Notes: generated from the sequence alone by a model not told the origin. A stretch of 64,000 bases of DNA from Epiperipatus broadwayi (GCA_028023455.1 JAQFVV010012398.1:8022682-8086681); one strand, 5' to 3'. Shown: positions 1 through 10,540, counted from the first letter of the stretch. Translations and numbers: made by a program.

Positions 1-114
1 CTCGTTTTTCAAAAGAATTAAGTTGGTAACTTTTGTCGATTTATCTATTTTTATCTATTAATTTAGGTTTGGACAAAAATATCCAGATTAATGAAGTCAC
101 AATAGTTTTTTTGT

Positions 115-1735
115 AATCTTAAGAATAGAAAGGCTGCAGTTCCTGATAAAATACCTGGAGAAATTTGAACATATAGTGATGACATATTAGCTTTAAAAAT
201 ATTGGACTTTTTAAGGAATATCTGTATTTATAAAGCTGGATCACTTGATCATAAGGATACTTTTATTGTTTCAATTTTTAAAAGCAAAGATAGTAGACAA
301 AATTGCAGAAATTATCATTGAATATCTTTGTCTACTACAGCAAAGGATTTTCCATAATTTTGTTGAAGTATGTTACTTCCACTTATAGATGAGATGTTAC
401 CAGAGACTCAATGTGGCATTAGGAGATCAAAAAGCATTACAGACATAGTGTTTGTTGCCAGGCAAATACCAGAAAAGTGAGAGAACAAAGGAGTGATTTA
501 TATACTGCTTTTATTGATTTGGTCAAGGCATTTGATGCAGTTAATAAGACTAGTTCATGGCATTGTTTGAAATTAGTTGGTTCTCTACAAAAATTTTATT
601 CATATTATACAGCATCTACACGCAGAAGTAAGATGAAATATTATTATTACATGTAGAAAATCTGAGGCATTCAAAATGAAATGGGTGTTAAACAAAAATA
701 TGTACTTGCTTCATAGGTGACCTAACCAAACAGGGATCATGTGGAACTTTTAATTTAAATCAATTAAAAGCAAAAATAAGACATTCATCTTCTTGGATTC
801 CTGATTAACAGTATGGTGATGATTATGCCATTTTTGACAGTTCAAAAGACCCTTTACAGAATGTTCTTAAGGTTTAGAAAGCAACATATAAAGTTATTGG
901 TTATTAATTAATGTTGAAAAAATTGAGCCTTTCTCAGCCAGTGATGAATGAAAAATCCTCATTCACTTTTAGCTTGGTTGGGTATCAACTTGGCAATGTA
1001 ATTTAGCTTAATTGACTAAGAAGTTTTATAAATAAAAAAGTGAACTCAGACTTCAATGCTTCTAACATTAAAATCACAGAAAAATAATTACTGCCACTAA
1101 TTTAGCTTTATGTAAGTAGAGCTGTTACTTTATTTAATTTATAGCAAGGAAAGATTCATTTGGGAATGCTCAATAAAATTTAAAAAAATAGAAATTGCAA
1201 AATCATTAAACCAATCAATATGTTCTTCAGCTTGATAGATGTTATACTATTAAGTCCACTATTGTAAAATGAACATCTTTGTAGAAGTAAACATGTAAAA
1301 TGAATAAACTATGGAAGACTTCCTAAAAAAAGAATTGTATTGATGAATTTGGGTGTAAAATTTATGGAAAAAGTAGATCTTATTAATGTTATAAGGATTA
1401 TTCTAAAAACAGTGCAGTGTAAATTGGTTTCCATTAGAAAGATTTGACAGAAAATAGAATACATTGGAGAGCTACAATTGAACATGGTGCAGAAGTATTT
1501 TTTTAAAAAAAGATTTTCTGATGATGGAACTAAAAGATAATATAAAATATCAAATAACCAGAAAAATGAACCCTCATGCTTTATATGGGAATATATTGTG
1601 GTTTACAGATTCGTTTCTAGTCTTCTCAAAACTTTTTGTATAAGAGTTTTTTTTCTGTTTTTTTCTGGAGTGGGGGAGGAGTGAGACCCTATTTACGAGT
1701 AACTGTTTTCATTATAATTATTATTAAATATGTAT
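115..1735 (+). mobile_element. non-LTR retrotransposon relic, family A copy 1 (reverse transcriptase)
   Basis: Decayed reverse transcriptase of a LINE, read through several frame changes and stops. The order of blocks matches RT: a KAAVPDKIPGEI block near 145, a CRNYHxISLST block near 303, an ETQCGIRRSKSITDIVFVARQ block near 402-466, FIDLVKAFDAVNK near 511-548, and YGDDYAIFDSS near 812-845. The last is the catalytic YxDD box with both aspartates present. Downstream to about 1530 the text matches the tail of the second copy at 38.7-40.1 kb, including a final block ending near an ATTGGAGAGCTAC stretch. A T-rich, then GGGG-containing, then AT-rich stretch to about 1735 looks like the shared 3' UTR. 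The window edge and decay hide the 5' part, so no endonuclease is visible. The clade (CR1/L2-like or related) is not decided. It cannot encode a working enzyme. Confidence 0.75.
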
Positions 1736-2091
1736 CTATTAATAAAATGTATGTATAATTTCTATTTAAATTTATAGGAACTTACTGTACTATATAGAAA
1801 TGTTTGATATAAAAAATCAATTAACTTATTGCAGAATATGTGATTCTGTCAATCAAACTTGATGTCATAAATTTCTTGGGAGAATAATTGAGATCTAATG
1901 AAATACAGCATCCCATTTTTTATTTAGACTCACAATGCTCGATTTGATATTAAATTGGAACATAAATTTTAATGGTAATTTACCTAAGCTTTGTATTGGC
2001 ATAATGTTAATTAACAAGGCAGAGCCTATAATCCAAATCATTTATAAATAATCTTCCCAGCAAATAAATATTTTAAATATATAAATATTAA
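1736..2091. other. no recognisable feature
   Basis: AT-rich sequence without an open reading frame, repeat pairing or RNA motif that I can support. Confidence 0.5.
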
Positions 2092-2584
2092 TTAGTTAAA
2101 TGCCTCACAAATATAAACACATGAAATATGATCTCAAATCGTTTCCCAGGTAGCTAATGAAATCAGGTTTGACTGACAATAATTGATTTATCAACAAACA
2201 TTGTCTTATATAAGACTATAAGTTTTTACAACTGGCATGAATAAATAATGTTAATAAATTACACATTAAATAATTAGTTAAATGCTTCACAAATATATAA
2301 TCTACTTATGTCATTTATTTACATTCTCTATACAAACACATGAGATTGTGATTCCAACTGATATTCATGGCAGCTGATAACATCAGGTTTCAATAGCATA
2401 TTAAAACAGCAACATTTAAGGTGAAGACAGGAGATAGGTCATGTGATGTTTTATTGGTTGTCATCATAATTGATAAACAGGGGCATATGTGCTAGTTGAT
2501 TTTTCATCAAACATCATATATAAGATCATAATACCTTTAAATAGAGAGCATAAATACATAATATTAATAGATTACATGTTAAGG
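2092..2584. repeat. two-unit degenerate tandem repeat
   Basis: Two diverged head-to-tail units. Both begin with a TTAGTTAAATGC(C/T)TCACAAATATA string (2092 and 2274). They share, in order, an ACACATGA string, an AATCAGGTTT or CATCAGGTTT string, a TATATAAGA string followed by a run of As and Ts, and a GCAT(G/A)AATA block before a TTAATA-AATTACA end. The second unit is about 120 bases longer because of an insertion in its middle. The TATATAAGA string could be a promoter remnant of an LTR, but no LTR ends are visible. Confidence 0.55.
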
Positions 2585-2609
2585 TGATATTTAAATAATA
2601 TTAACACAA

Positions 2610-3060
2610 TTTATTGTGCTTTCAGATATAAAAAGAGCTTATGATAAAGTAAATGAAAATAGACTACAGTGAAGTCTTGAAAGTGTGGGAATAGTTATGG
2701 AGTTGTTAAATGTAATAAAGAGTTTTAATAATGATAAATTTAATATATAAAAATATGGGGCTATAAAGTCAATGGAGGTTAAATATAAAATTTGATTGTA
2801 ATAGGAATGTCCATTAGAATTTGAGATAGAAAGACTAAAAATGGTGATGTTGATTTCTATAATCAGAACTAGAAAAATATAAGATATGGCAACTCTTCTT
2901 TTTTGTGGATAATGTAGCTTTTTTTTTGTAAAAAATACATAAGATATGGACCTATTATTAGAGAAGTGTGAGGAGACAGCAAAAAATATAAAAATGAAAT
3001 TCAGTAAAGAAGTTAGTATTTAATATAAAAGGTAAAATTGAATAAAGCATACAATTTAGA
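2610..3060 (+). mobile_element. LINE family B fragment (reverse transcriptase)
   Basis: Short piece of the same LINE family as the element at 4.3-9.6 kb. A DIKRAYDKVNENRLQ-like block near 2625-2670 corresponds to DIEKAYDKVNRNRLW near 6735-6780. Further on come an ECPLEF block (from ECPMSP), a LLFCG block where the FADD box should be, and a DMDLLLEKCEETAKNIKMKFS-like block near 2945-3004 matching the region after the catalytic box. Stops and frame changes interrupt it, and the catalytic aspartates are gone. It ends against the trinucleotide microsatellite. Identification rests on the block order matching the better copy in this window. Confidence 0.7.
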
Positions 3061-3108
3061 TATTTTAATATAATATTAAATGCAATAAAAAATTATACAG
3101 AGATTTGG

Positions 3109-3109
3109 A

Positions 3110-3157
<48 letters not shown>

Positions 3158-3184
3158 CATCATCATCATCATCATCATCATCAT
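3109..3184. repeat. compound microsatellite (AAT)n then (TCA)n
   Basis: About 16 AAT-type repeats run directly into about nine TCA-type repeats. In the other strand this spells a methionine- and isoleucine-rich open frame that is only an artefact of the repeat. LINE families with TGA/ATC-type tails occur nearby, so it may be a former retrotransposon tail. Confidence 0.95.
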
Positions 3185-3704
3185 GATCATATATGTTATT
3201 AGAGAATTCATGAGAAGATTGTGTACTAGAAGTAACAGGAGTAAACTGTGACCTTGTGCTTCAGAATGTGCCACCCTATCTAGCAATTTAAAACTATGCA
3301 GAGTTATTTAAAGGCAAAAAATTAAATGAGATTGATTGAAAAATGTACCATATTTCTCTCTAGAGATAATAATATCTTTATAACAATTGATGAAATTTGA
3401 CTGAAAAGTGTAGGCATGATATTTGGATGTTGGATAATATAACCTTTATTAAAAAAGGATAGGTGATAGAGTAAAGCAATACATAAGAGTGGGGGAAATG
3501 ACTTGGTTATGAGAAGTAGTTAGTAGATGAGCTATTCTGATATATAATGGTTTCATAGGAAGATAAATTTTAAACTAGTTAAAGGGTTATTTCTGGAATT
3601 ATGGCCTAACTATAGAAACTTCTGATTGTATTTAAGATGAAAGTATTTCACATCAGATATATTTGCAAAGTCAATGTAGGAAAATTAAGTGGTGTTGGGT
3701 TTTA
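3185..3704. other. no clear feature
   Basis: AT-rich with scattered purine-rich strings resembling decayed LINE coding sequence, but no block I can assign. I see no RNA gene or conserved frame. Confidence 0.4.
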
Positions 3705-3925
3705 GTTATTATCATCATCATTTTCAATTATAATTGATTCATTGCAGGATGATGATCTTTCTAAGTTTAATTTAGTTTCTACAATCTCTAATCTCTCTTT
3801 TACAAAATATGCCAGGAAACTTCTTTATTTCTTCAATCATCTCATATACAATTTTTTTCTAGGTCTTTTGCATGTGTAAGGCTTTAACTGTCCATCTATA
3901 TAAACACACACTTGATTTTTAAATA
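3705..3925 (-). mobile_element. LINE family C 3' end fragment
   Basis: Read on the reverse strand this ends with a TGCAATGAATCAATTATAAT-type string followed by a short GATGATGAT tail. The reverse-strand family C fragment at 10.9-11.6 kb ends the same way (near 10911-10945). It also shares the GATTATAGAT/TTAGATT-like C-terminal text found there. It is a 5'-truncated copy of the same family. RTE-like LINEs characteristically have short 3' UTRs and trinucleotide tails, which fits but does not prove the clade. Confidence 0.55.
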
Positions 3926-4303
3926 CACAAAAAATGGATGTCCTTGGAATATCTGATATTAATCATTTTTTCAACTTATGTATTTTTGTATATATTTACG
4001 TATAAAAGTATGAATAAAAATGTAAAAAAAGAATAAAGATAGAAAACAAAAAAACTAATGACCTAAATAATTTGTAATCATTCAACTTGATCATTTAAAC
4101 TCTAAAAAGCTTAATTTCTGCGGCATTGAAATATTTTTAGACTAAAAGCAATGATTTTTTTTTAATGTCTTTTAAACCTAGACCTAATTATTTTAGTTTA
4201 AAAAAAAAAAAAAACGAAAACATTTTAATTTTAAATAAAGAATTTGTATTTTGCCTTGATATAAGATATCTCTCGTAAAAATCATCAGGGGGCGTAATAT
4301 AAG
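3926..4303. other. no clear feature
   Basis: AT-rich spacer with a 14-base A run near 4201. It precedes the family B LINE. No LINE 5' UTR boundary or target-site duplication could be placed. Confidence 0.4.
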
Positions 4304-4840
4304 GTGGTGGAAAATATTATGGATGGAGCAGAGAAAGTAGACAATGACACAGTATTGATAGGAGATTCACTAATTAGAGAATGTGGGGATATAATTGCAA
4401 GGGAAAATAGAAGCAGGTATGTAAGAGTATGTTTGCTTGGAGCTAGAATTAGGGATGTGACAAATAAAGTAAAAAAGCAAGGTAGTAGAGATGTGTATGT
4501 AATGGTAGGGACTAATAATTTGTCAGAACCATCAGAGAGAGTAATGGATGAGTACATGGAATTGATTAGAAATTTGAGTAAAATTAATTAAAGGAAGAAT
4601 AGGGATAGTTGTACTATTACCAAGATTTGACAAGAGGTATTTGTTAGATAGGGCATGTTCTGTAAATGAGAGATTAAAAAATTGTGTGAGAGAAATGATG
4701 TTATGTTTGTGGATGTATGGGATTGGTTTATTGGAAAGAGGGAGTTATATAGTAAAGATTAATTGCACTTAGGAAAATAAAGAAGTGAAGTTTTAGGGAG
4801 TCTGATTTATAAAAAATATAATTCGGGAAACTTATAAAGG
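4304..4840 (+). pseudogene. LINE ORF1 relic with SGNH/GDSL-type hydrolase domain
   Basis: The first 95 residues are open (4304-4591). They contain the family block I with the nucleophile serine, GDSLIRECG, near 4360-4386, and the block III motif VGTNNL near 4504-4521. After a stop at 4591 the same domain continues in other frames, with a DVWDWF segment near 4713-4730. The block V pair DxLHLG near 4758-4775 keeps both the aspartate and the histidine, but a stop codon lies between them. Esterase domains of this kind are established components of ORF1 in some LINEs, where they may help ribonucleoprotein function or membrane association. The start codon chosen is the first Met of the open segment; an upstream start is possible. 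It is a broken copy, not a host esterase gene. Confidence 0.75.
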
Positions 4841-4932
4841 GGGGGGGGTAAATTGCAGTATTATCAAAAAGAAGAAGAATGGATGGGATGTAAGAAATAA
4901 ACAAAGGGTAGTTGATTTAGATATAAGTGTAG

Positions 4933-5745
4933 ATGTGGAGAGGGAATGGGTCTGGTAAGCAAGTTATTTATAAATATAATGAAGAAGAAAGAATCAAAAG
5001 AATTTATAAAAGAATAGTTAGGAAAGAAGAAATTGTTAAAATTGGGTATTTGAATATGCAAGGTGGTAGAAGACCAGAAAAGTGGTGGGAATTAAAGAAA
5101 ACAATTGAAAATGAAAACTTTGAGGTATTAGAAGTAGTGGAAATACATCTAAGAGAAGAAGAAAAACCTATTCTGGAAGATTTGGTATGGCAGGGTATAA
5201 ATAAAAAAAGAGGGTGGTGATATAGGTGCTATATCAAAAAAATTATTTAAATACTGTTAAATGTCAAAAACATTTGTGGTTTGAAATAAGGTTGGAAAGA
5301 CAAGGATGGATGGTGAATATAGTTTATATAGCTATTGAAGATAGTCAAACTATAATGGATAGAGCAGTAGCATATATGAATGCCGAGTTAAGGATATACC
5401 AAGTTTCAAAGAAAATGGGAAAAGAATTATGTCTATAGGGGATATGAATGGGCATAATGAAGAAATTGATGATGTAAGTAATAAAAATGGACAGTTTTTG
5501 AAGAATTTTTGCCAGAGAATAAATTTGAGGATTGGAAATGTATCAAATATTTTAAGAAGAACAATACACATGTTCTAGAAGTAATATACTCCATGTAATA
5601 GATTATGTAGTAGTAGAGAAAGAGGGAATGAATAAAGTATAGAAAATTAAGGTGTTTGATAATAAAGAGAGAGTATGTAATAGTGATCATAACTTCTTTA
5701 TAATAGAAATGATTAGTAATGTGATGAAATTATAAGTTAGAATAG
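4933..5745 (+). pseudogene. LINE ORF2 apurinic-like endonuclease domain relic
   Basis: This is the target-nicking endonuclease of the LINE. The N-terminal strand reads KIGYLNMQGGR (from 5035), where N is the usual metal-site asparagine. A WWELKKTIENENFEVLEVVEIHL segment follows, with the glutamate of the ET/EI motif. Frames change near 5218 and 5430. A GDMNGHNEEID segment near 5438-5470 (usual form GDFNxH) and an NSDHNFFIIEM segment near 5680-5712 (usual SDHxxV/I) carry the aspartate, asparagine and catalytic histidine. All signature residues remain recognisable although the reading frame is broken at least three times. Located between ORF1 and the RT, as in L1- and CR1-type elements. Confidence 0.75.
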
Positions 5746-6489
5746 TATAAAATAAAAGTTGAAAAAATTATGAAAGAGTTAGTTGGTTGGGGATGAGGAT
5801 AAGGACATATGTGCTGAAATAGAAAAAACGACAAATAGGGTTTTAAGTGAGAATATTCAGAAGAATAAAAGTAATAGAAAAGTGAGAGTTAGTAAAAGGG
5901 TAAAAGAAAGAAACAAAACATGCAGAGAGTATAAGGGTGATATTAAGAACAAAGAAAGTGAAAAAGATGTTAATGCTAAACAAGGAAAGTACTTAGAATA
6001 AAAGAAGTTGGCTAAAATAAAAAATTATAGAGAGAGAATAAAATTGAATAGTAAATTGTTGGAGAATATCAATAAAAATGGAAGAGATGGGAATAAAAAA
6101 ATTTTGAAATATGTTGAAAGAATGTAGGGGAGAGAGAAATAGTATTACTAGATAATGTGGAGAAAGATTGTAGGTCTAACAAAGAATTAGAGATAATCTT
6201 AAATAAATATGTTATGGATATAGAAAAGATGTTAGATATGAAGGATAGAGTGGTAGCAAACATAAAAGCATATTGTAATGGGAATATTAGGTTTACAGAA
6301 AGTGAACCGAGTGAGGCAGGTAAAAAATTAAAAAGTTGAAAGGCAAGAGGTTAGGATGGATGGTCGGCAGAGGTGGTAATGAATTTAGGGCATAGGGTAA
6401 AATTAAAATTATCATGTTTTAATAAGATGGCACAGAAAAGAGATTTTCTAGGTAGTTAGAGTAATACAAGAGTAAGCCTACTATTTTAA
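5746..6489 (+). pseudogene. LINE ORF2 linker and RT N-terminal extension relic
   Basis: Lysine- and glutamate-rich open segments (5783-6001 and 6157-6339) between endonuclease and RT. They have no motif of their own but hold the same purine-rich coding bias as the flanking domains. The position matches the poorly conserved linker in which LINE RTs vary most. Assigned by context only. Confidence 0.55.
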
Positions 6490-7521
6490 TGAAAGGGTAA
6501 GGATCATAAAAAGTTAAACAATTATAGACTTATAGCAGTAATGTCAGTGCTAAATAAAGTCTCATATATGGTGACTAGAAGGGTTGCAAAATTAATGAAA
6601 GAAAATAATATAGTGGGAGAAATGCAAGGAGGTTTTTGATCAGATAGGCATATAAGAGATAGTTTATTTGTAGTTACACAACTTATGGATATGAATAGAA
6701 ATACAGGTAGACAGTTATATATGGGTTTTATAGATATAGAAAAGGCATATGATAAAGTAAATAGAAATAGATTATGGGTATGTTTAGTAATGGATGGAGT
6801 TTTAGTGGATATTATTAAAAAATTATATGAAAATAATTACTATACATATCAATTAGGGAATATAGAATCAGTCATTAAAAATGGGTTAGGACTAAGGTAA
6901 GAATGCCCTATGTCACCTATTTTGTTTTTATTGTATTTGAGAGAAATGGAGAGAGTGATAGAAAGACTAGGAAGAGGGGTAGAGGTAGCATTAATAGGTA
7001 GCAAGGGAGTGTATACATTGTCAAGTCTTTTATTTGCATATGATGATTTTTTGTATGCAAAAAAAAGGTAAGATATGGAAGTTATGCTGAGGACATGTAA
7101 AAGGGTGGGTGAAGAGATGGGGATTAAATTTAGTGAAGAAAAATCAAAAGTAATGATGATTAATACTGAAGAAAGAGAAGACAGAGAATTATTATTGGGG
7201 GATATAAAGTTAAGTATGGGAAATAGATATAATTATTTGGGAATAGTCTTAAGTAATCAGAGAAATTGCTTAGATGAATGGGAGAAAAAATTGATAAATG
7301 ATGCACAGAAAAAAAAATGTTTGATAAAGAAATTAATGGTGTTCTCATATAATAAGTATGATGTTGCTAGAATTGTATGGAAGGGAGTGGCAATAGCAGG
7401 GTTGACATATGGTAAAGGTGCATTATGTATTAGTAAAGGGGTATTATATTACTTAGAAAAAGTACAAAGAGAAATAGGAAGACATGCATTAGGTGAGATG
7501 TGTGGATGGCAAAGGAGGTGA
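6490..7521 (+). pseudogene. LINE ORF2 reverse transcriptase relic
   Basis: RT blocks appear in order: KHKKVNNYRLIAVMSVLNKV near 6508-6567, MQGGFxSDRHIRDSLFVVTQLMD near 6621-6688, FIDIEKAYDKVNRNRLW near 6727-6777 with the first catalytic aspartate, and a G-L-R-x-ECPMSPILF block near 6889-6928. The YxDD region reads LLFAYDDFLYA near 7027-7059. Compared with the usual F-A-D-D it has an additional tyrosine codon before the two aspartates, so geometry of the active site would be altered. From 7075 to 7521 a 148-residue segment covers the palm-thumb part (NYLGIVLS near 7234-7257 and ITYG-like LTYGKGAL near 7402-7425). Stops occur at about 6897 and 7070. Confidence 0.8.
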
Positions 7522-8363
7522 TTCAAGAAGAAATGGGATAGTCAAGTTTTTATATGAGAGATGCAAAAAGCAAAATGAAAATATTTGGTAGATTGCCGAT
7601 TGTGGATAATAAAAGAATAGCCAAAATAGTATAATTGAGTTATGAATAAAGGAAAGGCAAAAAGATGGCTGAGAAAGGTAATGCGATATGCAGAAGATTT
7701 GGATAAAGAATTTACATCAGTATACTTATAACAAAAGGTGGGATTATTATATTAGGAGAATTGTTGAGTGTTATAGTGTTAAGGAACGGGATAGAAGAAT
7801 AGATGCATTAGTAAAGAATAGGGAGTTGGAGAGATGGAGAACTAGTATGGAAAGTAAAAAGAGTTTAAATATATATAGAAATAAATAGAATATTGGATGC
7901 AAGTTAATTTATGATAATAGCAAGAAAAGTAATTTACTGTTTAAGGCTCGAACGGGATCTTTAGCAACAAAAGAATAAACACATAAATGGAAAAATGTGG
8001 GTGATTTAGTCTGAAAATTGTATAAAGAAGGCATAGAAAATATTAGGCATCTATTAATTGAATCTAAATACCTGAAAGCAGAAAGGGTATAAATAATAAA
8101 GTTTTGGAAAAAAAAAGTATAGAAAGTGGGTTATTGTTTTTTATGTTGGATTTGGGAAAATATAAGGGGGATTTAGATATAAAGGCCATGGAGTTGACAA
8201 AGATTATGTTGTGGAAATGGGATTCAGCAGGATATGGGTAAATATATGGCAGGGAATGGAAAGGGAAGTTAAAGTGGCTAACAGGTTTCTCATGGCATAG
8301 TTGCTGAGAGATTCCTGACTCCATATAAGGAGAAGTTGCAGTGCATCACATCACATCCCATAG
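7522..8363 (+). pseudogene. LINE C-terminal domain and 3' UTR, first copy
   Basis: Contains a KARTGSLATKE segment near 7945-7977 and a decayed zinc-knuckle region where the second copy has C-K-L-C (this copy has lost a cysteine to a stop). The 3' UTR follows and ends in a CATCACATCACATCCC-type tail at about 8343-8363. The next base begins mid-element text, so this marks the true 3' terminus of the first insertion. Confidence 0.65.
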
Positions 8364-8588
8364 ATGCAAAAAGCAAAATTAAAATGTTTATGGATAGGCA
8401 ACAAAATGGGTGAGAAATATAGTACAGTATGCAGAAGATTTTGATAAAAGAATTTATGTCAGTATACTTAAAGGTAGAATGATTGTGTTAGGAGAATTGT
8501 GGAGGATTATAGTGACAAGGAATGGGATAGAAGAATAGATGGATTAATAAAACATAAGAAGTTGGAGAGATGGAGAACTAGTAGGAAG
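8364..8588 (+). mobile_element. LINE family B internal fragment, second copy
   Basis: Begins abruptly after the first 3' tail with text corresponding to about 7560-7855 of the main copy (ATGCAAAAAGCAAAA start, AGTTGGAGAGATGGAGAACT near 8561-8580). It stops near 8588, where sequence jumps back to an upstream part of the element. It is a small 5'- and 3'-truncated piece or a rearrangement product. Confidence 0.65.
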
Positions 8589-9640
8589 AGAAATTTAAGA
8601 GTATTTTCATATCATAAGTATGATGTATCAAAAATTGTGCAGAAGTATCATAGTCAACTTATGATAATGATGCATTCTATGTTAGTAAAGAGCTGTTAGA
8701 TTATTTAGAAAAAGTACAAATCAAAATAGGAAGATATGCCTTAGATACAGATGTGTGAACAGCAAAAAAAGGCAATTTGAGGACAGAATGAGATTGTCAA
8801 GTTTGTATATGAGAGATGCAAAAAGCAAAATGAGAATGTTTGGTAGATTGCAATTTGTGGATAATAATAAAATAGCCAAAATAGTATTTAATTGGGTTAC
8901 AATTAAAGGACAGGCAACAAGATGGATGAGAAAGATAGTATGTTATGCAGAAGATTTGGATAAAGACTTTATATCAGTATACTTGTGCAAAAGGTGGGAT
9001 GATTGTGTTAGAAGGATTGGTGTGTTACAATGGCACAGAATGGGATAGAAAAATAAATGTAATAATAAAAAATAGGAAGTTGAAGAGATGGAGAATTAAT
9101 AAGGAGAATAAAAAGAGTTTAAATGTATATAGAAATAAACAGAATATTGGGTGTGAGTTAATTTATGATAATAGCAAGAAAAGTAGTTTATTATTTAAGG
9201 CTCAAACAGGATCATTAGCACTAAGGGAATGTGTGTTAGCACTAATGGAATCTACACATAAATGGAGAAATGTGGGTAGTTTAATCTGCAAATTGTGTAA
9301 GGAAGCGAGAAATATTAGGTATTTGTTAATTGAATATTAATGCTTACAAGCAGAAAGGATACATATAATGAAGTTGTGGAAGAATAAATATAAACAAAGT
9401 GAGTATACAGAAGAAAATGGATTCTTGGTTTTAGGTTGTGTTTGAAAAAGATATGGGGAATATAGATACAAATGGCATAGAGTGAAATGGGATGAATCAG
9501 GATAGAGAAGAATATAGCAAAAACTTAAGATGGGGAATGCAAAGAGAAGGTAAGATGGATAACAGTTTTCTCTGGGCATAGTGGTTGATAGATTCCTGAC
9601 TTTTATAAAGGAGAAGCATAGTTCATCACATTGCATAGGA
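8589..9640 (+). mobile_element. LINE family B, 5'-truncated third copy
   Basis: Starts with text equivalent to about 7336 of the main copy (TATTTTCATATCATAAGTATGATG) and runs to a 3' tail near 9620-9640. It includes a better C terminus: KAQTGSLALRE near 9200-9232 and a knuckle-like SLICKLCKEARNIRYLLIEY block near 9277-9337 with C-x2-C and a downstream histidine-less end. It differs from the main copy by many point changes, so it is an older independent copy rather than a recent duplication. Confidence 0.65.
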
Positions 9641-10237
9641 TTTTGGAAATAATAGGAAAAACTGTGGCAGAAGACTATGTTATAAAATTGAATTTTTGCA
9701 TAGATAGATAATAATTTCAACTAAATATCTTCCCGCATGATAAAGATAGCGCATTGCTAATTGGACATGTAATTTATTATAGAGTTGGGCTGTGGTTGTG
9801 GGAATATTTTTTATTTATTATATACATTTTAATAAATGAACATGGTCTTTTAAGAAGATTAGTAGCCTGTTTTTTTAGCGCTGTGTGCTCTTGTCCAACT
9901 TGATCATGCTAAAATCGCTTACCTAAAATTACCCCCACCGCCCTTTTTTGTGTACTGTATTTTGAAAAACAATTCAATGATAAGCAATATTTATGTGCTT
10001 TAACAAATGTTGTCAGAAAGCTGTGCCCTGCCCAGAAATAAATATTATCTTCAAGATTACTAAGGGAAAAAATATTTATTGAATTCAATTAGCATGTGAA
10101 AATATATAATATGAAATTATTTTTTGAAATAATTTCCCTCTCTGATATATAATCACTAGATTGAATTCACTTTTTCATTTAAAATTATAAACTATTAGCA
10201 ATTTTAAACTTCTCTCTCGATATTATAATATATAAAA
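9641..10237. other. no clear feature
   Basis: AT-rich spacer between the LINE array and the CpG-containing island. A C-rich ACCCCCACCGCCC string lies near 9930-9945. I see no frame, RNA fold or repeat partner. Confidence 0.4.
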
Positions 10238-10540
10238 TTAAATATATTTGAACTCTCCAACCCCAAAATAGTTTACATAGAGAAAAACGACATCAAACGG
10301 AAAATTAGAGAAGCGTACTTCATTAATGGCAATAATAACTCTATCAATAGACGTGACGCCTGCTTTGACATTTCCAAACGTTGGGCTAGCTAAATCATTT
10401 GCATATACTTTGCATATCGCCTTTATTTCTCTGTTCTGCATTTTGCATTATCGCTATGAATGTGAGGCAAACGCTTAGCGTTTAATATTTTTTGCACTCT
10501 CTATAGCTTCTCTTTCAAGTGCTTCACACGCTTTTAATTT
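10238..10540 (-). other. CpG-retaining island with short reverse-strand open frames
   Basis: Eleven CpG dinucleotides fall between 10285 and 10535 in a window where CpG is otherwise scarce. On the reverse strand one open frame of 67 codons (10441-10238) reads as an ordinary mixed-composition peptide with FGNVKAGVTSIDRV and SNFPFDVVFLYVNYFGVG segments. Just upstream another open stretch (about 10600-10472) reads KACEALEREAIESAKNIKR before a stop. I do not recognise either. They could be fragments of a host exon, a very degenerate mobile element, or chance frames within a conserved non-coding element. No convincing splice pair was found. The composition contrast with both flanks is what makes the segment stand out. 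Confidence 0.35.
10397..10448. promoter_or_regulatory. cluster of three octamer-like sites
   Basis: ATTTGCAT at 10397-10404 is an exact POU-factor octamer. CTTTGCAT at 10408-10415 and TTTTGCAT at 10441-10448 are one-base variants in the same orientation. In animals such sites occur in enhancers and in snRNA and histone promoters. No snRNA or histone sequence is adjacent. Three in 52 bases could arise by chance in AT-rich DNA, but their place inside the CpG-retaining island supports a regulatory reading. Function is inference. Confidence 0.3.

Larger units (their letters stand above)
4304..9640 (+). mobile_element. LINE family B, near full-length but inactive, with extra 3' copies
   Basis: The most complete retrotransposon of the window. 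It has ORF1 with an esterase-like domain (4304-4840), ORF2 endonuclease (4933-5745), a lysine-rich linker (5746-6480), reverse transcriptase (6490-7520) and a C-terminal zinc-knuckle region with 3' UTR ending at a CATCACATCACATCCC-type tail near 8345-8363. The sequence then restarts inside the element at 8364 and again at 8589, and reaches a second tail at about 9620-9640. ORFs are strongly purine-biased on the coding strand. Many frame changes and stops separate the blocks, so no functional protein is possible. The ORF1 plus C-terminal C-x2-C domain layout is known from CR1-like and related LINEs; clade assignment is inference. Confidence 0.8.

Noticed and set aside
3065-3286. Reverse-strand open frame with methionine and isoleucine runs
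   Set aside because: It is the translation of the AAT/TCA microsatellite, not a gene.
4285-4557. Reverse-strand 90-codon frame opposite LINE ORF1
   Set aside because: Shadow of the esterase ORF1; hydrophobic bias follows from the purine-rich sense strand.
9337-9720. Reverse-strand 127-codon frame, the second longest in the window
   Set aside because: It lies antisense to the LINE 3' UTR and its composition reflects the purine-rich other strand. No motif.
10390-10450. snRNA-type or histone promoter at the octamer cluster
   Set aside because: No snRNA, Sm-site or histone sequence follows on either strand within several hundred bases.
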